A stretch of DNA of 7,096 nucleotides from an uncultured Bacteroidota bacterium. GTDB lineage: Bacteria; Bacteroidota; Bacteroidia; Chitinophagales; Chitinophagaceae. Both the position numbers and the translations under genes were made by a program. Below are positions 5,838-7,096 of this stretch, in pieces. Positions within the stretch are counted from its first letter, which is position 1. Every line of letters begins with the position of its first letter. The notes below the pieces were generated by a model, which searched no databases, had not been told where the DNA came from, and saw only the letters and a program-made list of their open reading frames with translations. The stretch lies in assembly GCA_903835145.1 (NCBI GenBank), contig CAILMA010000185.1, positions 1 through 7,096 on the forward strand, given 5' to 3'.

Positions 5838-7090
5838 GCGACATTACACTATTCAAAACCTTTGCTAAAGGCTCAAATAAGGCAAAAACTAAAGGCAGTA
5901 ACTGCGTTATCTATACACGTGTTTCAACTAAAGAGCAGGCCGACAACAATTTAAGCCTTGATACACAGAAGAAGGCTTGTGAAATGTTTGCTAAAAAGGG
6001 GAACCTTCAAATTATGGGCTACTTCGGGGGCACGTTTGAGAGTGCAAAGACCGATGAGCGGAAGCAGTTTAATAACATGCTATCTTTTCTGAAGAAGAGC
6101 AGAGAAAAGATATCGCACATCATAGTTTATAGCGTTGATCGGTTCAGCCGTTCCGGTGCTAATGCTATTTACATAGCCGAGCAATTGAAAAAGCAGGGTA
6201 TTGTAGTTTGCTCCATAACGCAACCTACCGATGCATCAACAGCAAGCGGCAGCCTGCAACAAAATATACAGTTCATATTTAGCGAGTATGAGAACCAACA
6301 GCGCAGGGAGAAATGCATGGCTGGTGTTAAGGAAATGCTCCTGCGAGGAGAATGGCCTACTGCACCTCCTATTGGTTATGACATTGTCAAATCCAATGGC
6401 AAGCGGTCTATTGTGCTCAATAAGGATGGTAGGCTGCTCAAAAAGGCGTTCCACTGGAAGGTCAAGGAAAGGGTATCCAGCGAGGAGATTATCAGGAGGC
6501 TTGCCGCTCAAGGGCTAAAAATTACTAACCAGAGAATCTCAGCGTTCTTCCGCAATCCGTTTTATTGTGGCCTAATGGTTCATACCGCTTTGGAAGGGCA
6601 GGTAATAGAGGGCAATCATGAGAAGATGATCTCTAAAGAGCTTTTCCTTGAGGCGAATGACGTTCTATCTGAGAACAAACAAGGCTATCGCACCAATCCT
6701 GAGAATGACGAAATACCGCTTAAACGGTTTTATAAGTGCGATGAGTGTGGGCAGTTCCTCAGAGCATACAAGGCTTACAAGAATCAGAAGTATTACTATA
6801 AATGCAACACAAAGGGATGCAACTGCAATATGAGGGCTGATACTCTTCACGAACGTTTTGCTCAAACGCTGTCAGAATACTGCCTTGAATTTGACGAGGC
6901 GATGCAGTACCTGATAAAAGAGCAAATGATTGTTGAATATAATAAATCGAATGAGCAGAAGGAAGAGAACATTCAGAATATTGAAAAGCAATTAGTGGAG
7001 GTAGATAAGAAGTTGGAACGCCTTGAAGAACGATATGTTTTGGAGGAAATAACGGACATGGGTAAGAAAAAAATTGCTATTGCGACATAG
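5834..7090 (+). CDS. Large serine recombinase, apparently shortened at its C-terminus
   Basis: The 418-aa protein should recombine DNA site-specifically through a serine nucleophile. Domain order: a basic 22-residue lead; resolvase-like catalytic domain from NCVIYTRVST with the catalytic serine at S31 and DRFSR at 102-106; a recombinase domain about 180-285; a zinc ribbon with Cys at 302, 305, 324 and 329 or 331; and the start of a coiled coil from about 370 (EKQLVEVDKKLERLEERY). Large relatives usually continue for several tens of residues after EERYVLEEIT-like segments. Here the frame ends after GKKKIAIAT, six bases before the window edge. A run of seven A (7067-7073) precedes the stop, and the +1 frame stays open to the edge, so a frameshift or sequencing slip is possible. 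The start overlaps the stop of the upstream 76-aa gene. The catalytic part looks intact; whether the whole is active is uncertain. Confidence 0.88.
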   Translation: MSDITLFKTFAKGSNKAKTKGSNCVIYTRVSTKEQADNNLSLDTQKKACEMFAKKGNLQIMGYFGGTFESAKTDERKQFNNMLSFLKKSREKISHIIVYSVDRFSRSGANAIYIAEQLKKQGIVVCSITQPTDASTASGSLQQNIQFIFSEYENQQRREKCMAGVKEMLLRGEWPTAPPIGYDIVKSNGKRSIVLNKDGRLLKKAFHWKVKERVSSEEIIRRLAAQGLKITNQRISAFFRNPFYCGLMVHTALEGQVIEGNHEKMISKELFLEANDVLSENKQGYRTNPENDEIPLKRFYKCDECGQFLRAYKAYKNQKYYYKCNTKGCNCNMRADTLHERFAQTLSEYCLEFDEAMQYLIKEQMIVEYNKSNEQKEENIQNIEKQLVEVDKKLERLEERYVLEEITDMGKKKIAIAT

Positions 7091-7096
7091 TGGGCA

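Noticed and set aside
6236..6511. 91-codon minus-strand frame within the right-hand recombinase
   Set aside because: It is antisense to a clear recombinase domain and lacks its own supporting motifs.

Overview
The window looks like the accessory, mobile-element-rich DNA of a Bacteroidetes bacterium. This rests on the Bacteroidetes-like IstA/IstB and serine recombinase sequences, the AT-leaning composition, and the general lack of Shine-Dalgarno sites before the genes. Nothing here is housekeeping: every recognisable gene moves or rearranges DNA.

Layout. (1) 1-958, minus strand: a large serine recombinase whose start is missing and whose 3' end runs off the window. (2) 959-5384: an IS21-family element with TG...CA ends, 24-bp terminal repeats (two on the left, four on the right), istA and istB. 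(3) 1667-3362, nested inside istB: a complete IS1380-family element with 17-bp inverted repeats (16/17), a full-length DDE transposase and a 4-bp CTAT target duplication. It splits istB into a 5' part (3363-3648) and a 3' part carrying the Walker A motif (1200-1658). (4) 5385-5606: a leader region with 15-bp-phased repeats. (5) 5607-7090, plus strand: a two-gene unit of a 76-aa protein overlapping by ATGA with a second, different large serine recombinase, whose frame ends 6 bases before the window edge and looks short at its C-terminus.

How it fits together. The order of events can be read from the nesting: a recombinase locus was hit by the IS21-like element, and istB was then hit by the IS1380-like element. 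The IS21-like element probably cannot move unaided, because its ATPase gene is split, although istA and both ends look intact. The IS1380-like element looks intact. The IS21-like element shows no target duplication, and the missing start of the left recombinase is not found beyond its other end, so a deletion or recombination probably followed the insertion.

I did not find a wholly new system. The most interesting signals are a predicted IS1380 leader structure that could block translation from read-through transcripts, a 5-bp tandem duplication in istB that would keep it out of frame even after clean loss of the IS, the small gene coupled to the right-hand recombinase, and the phased repeats upstream of it.
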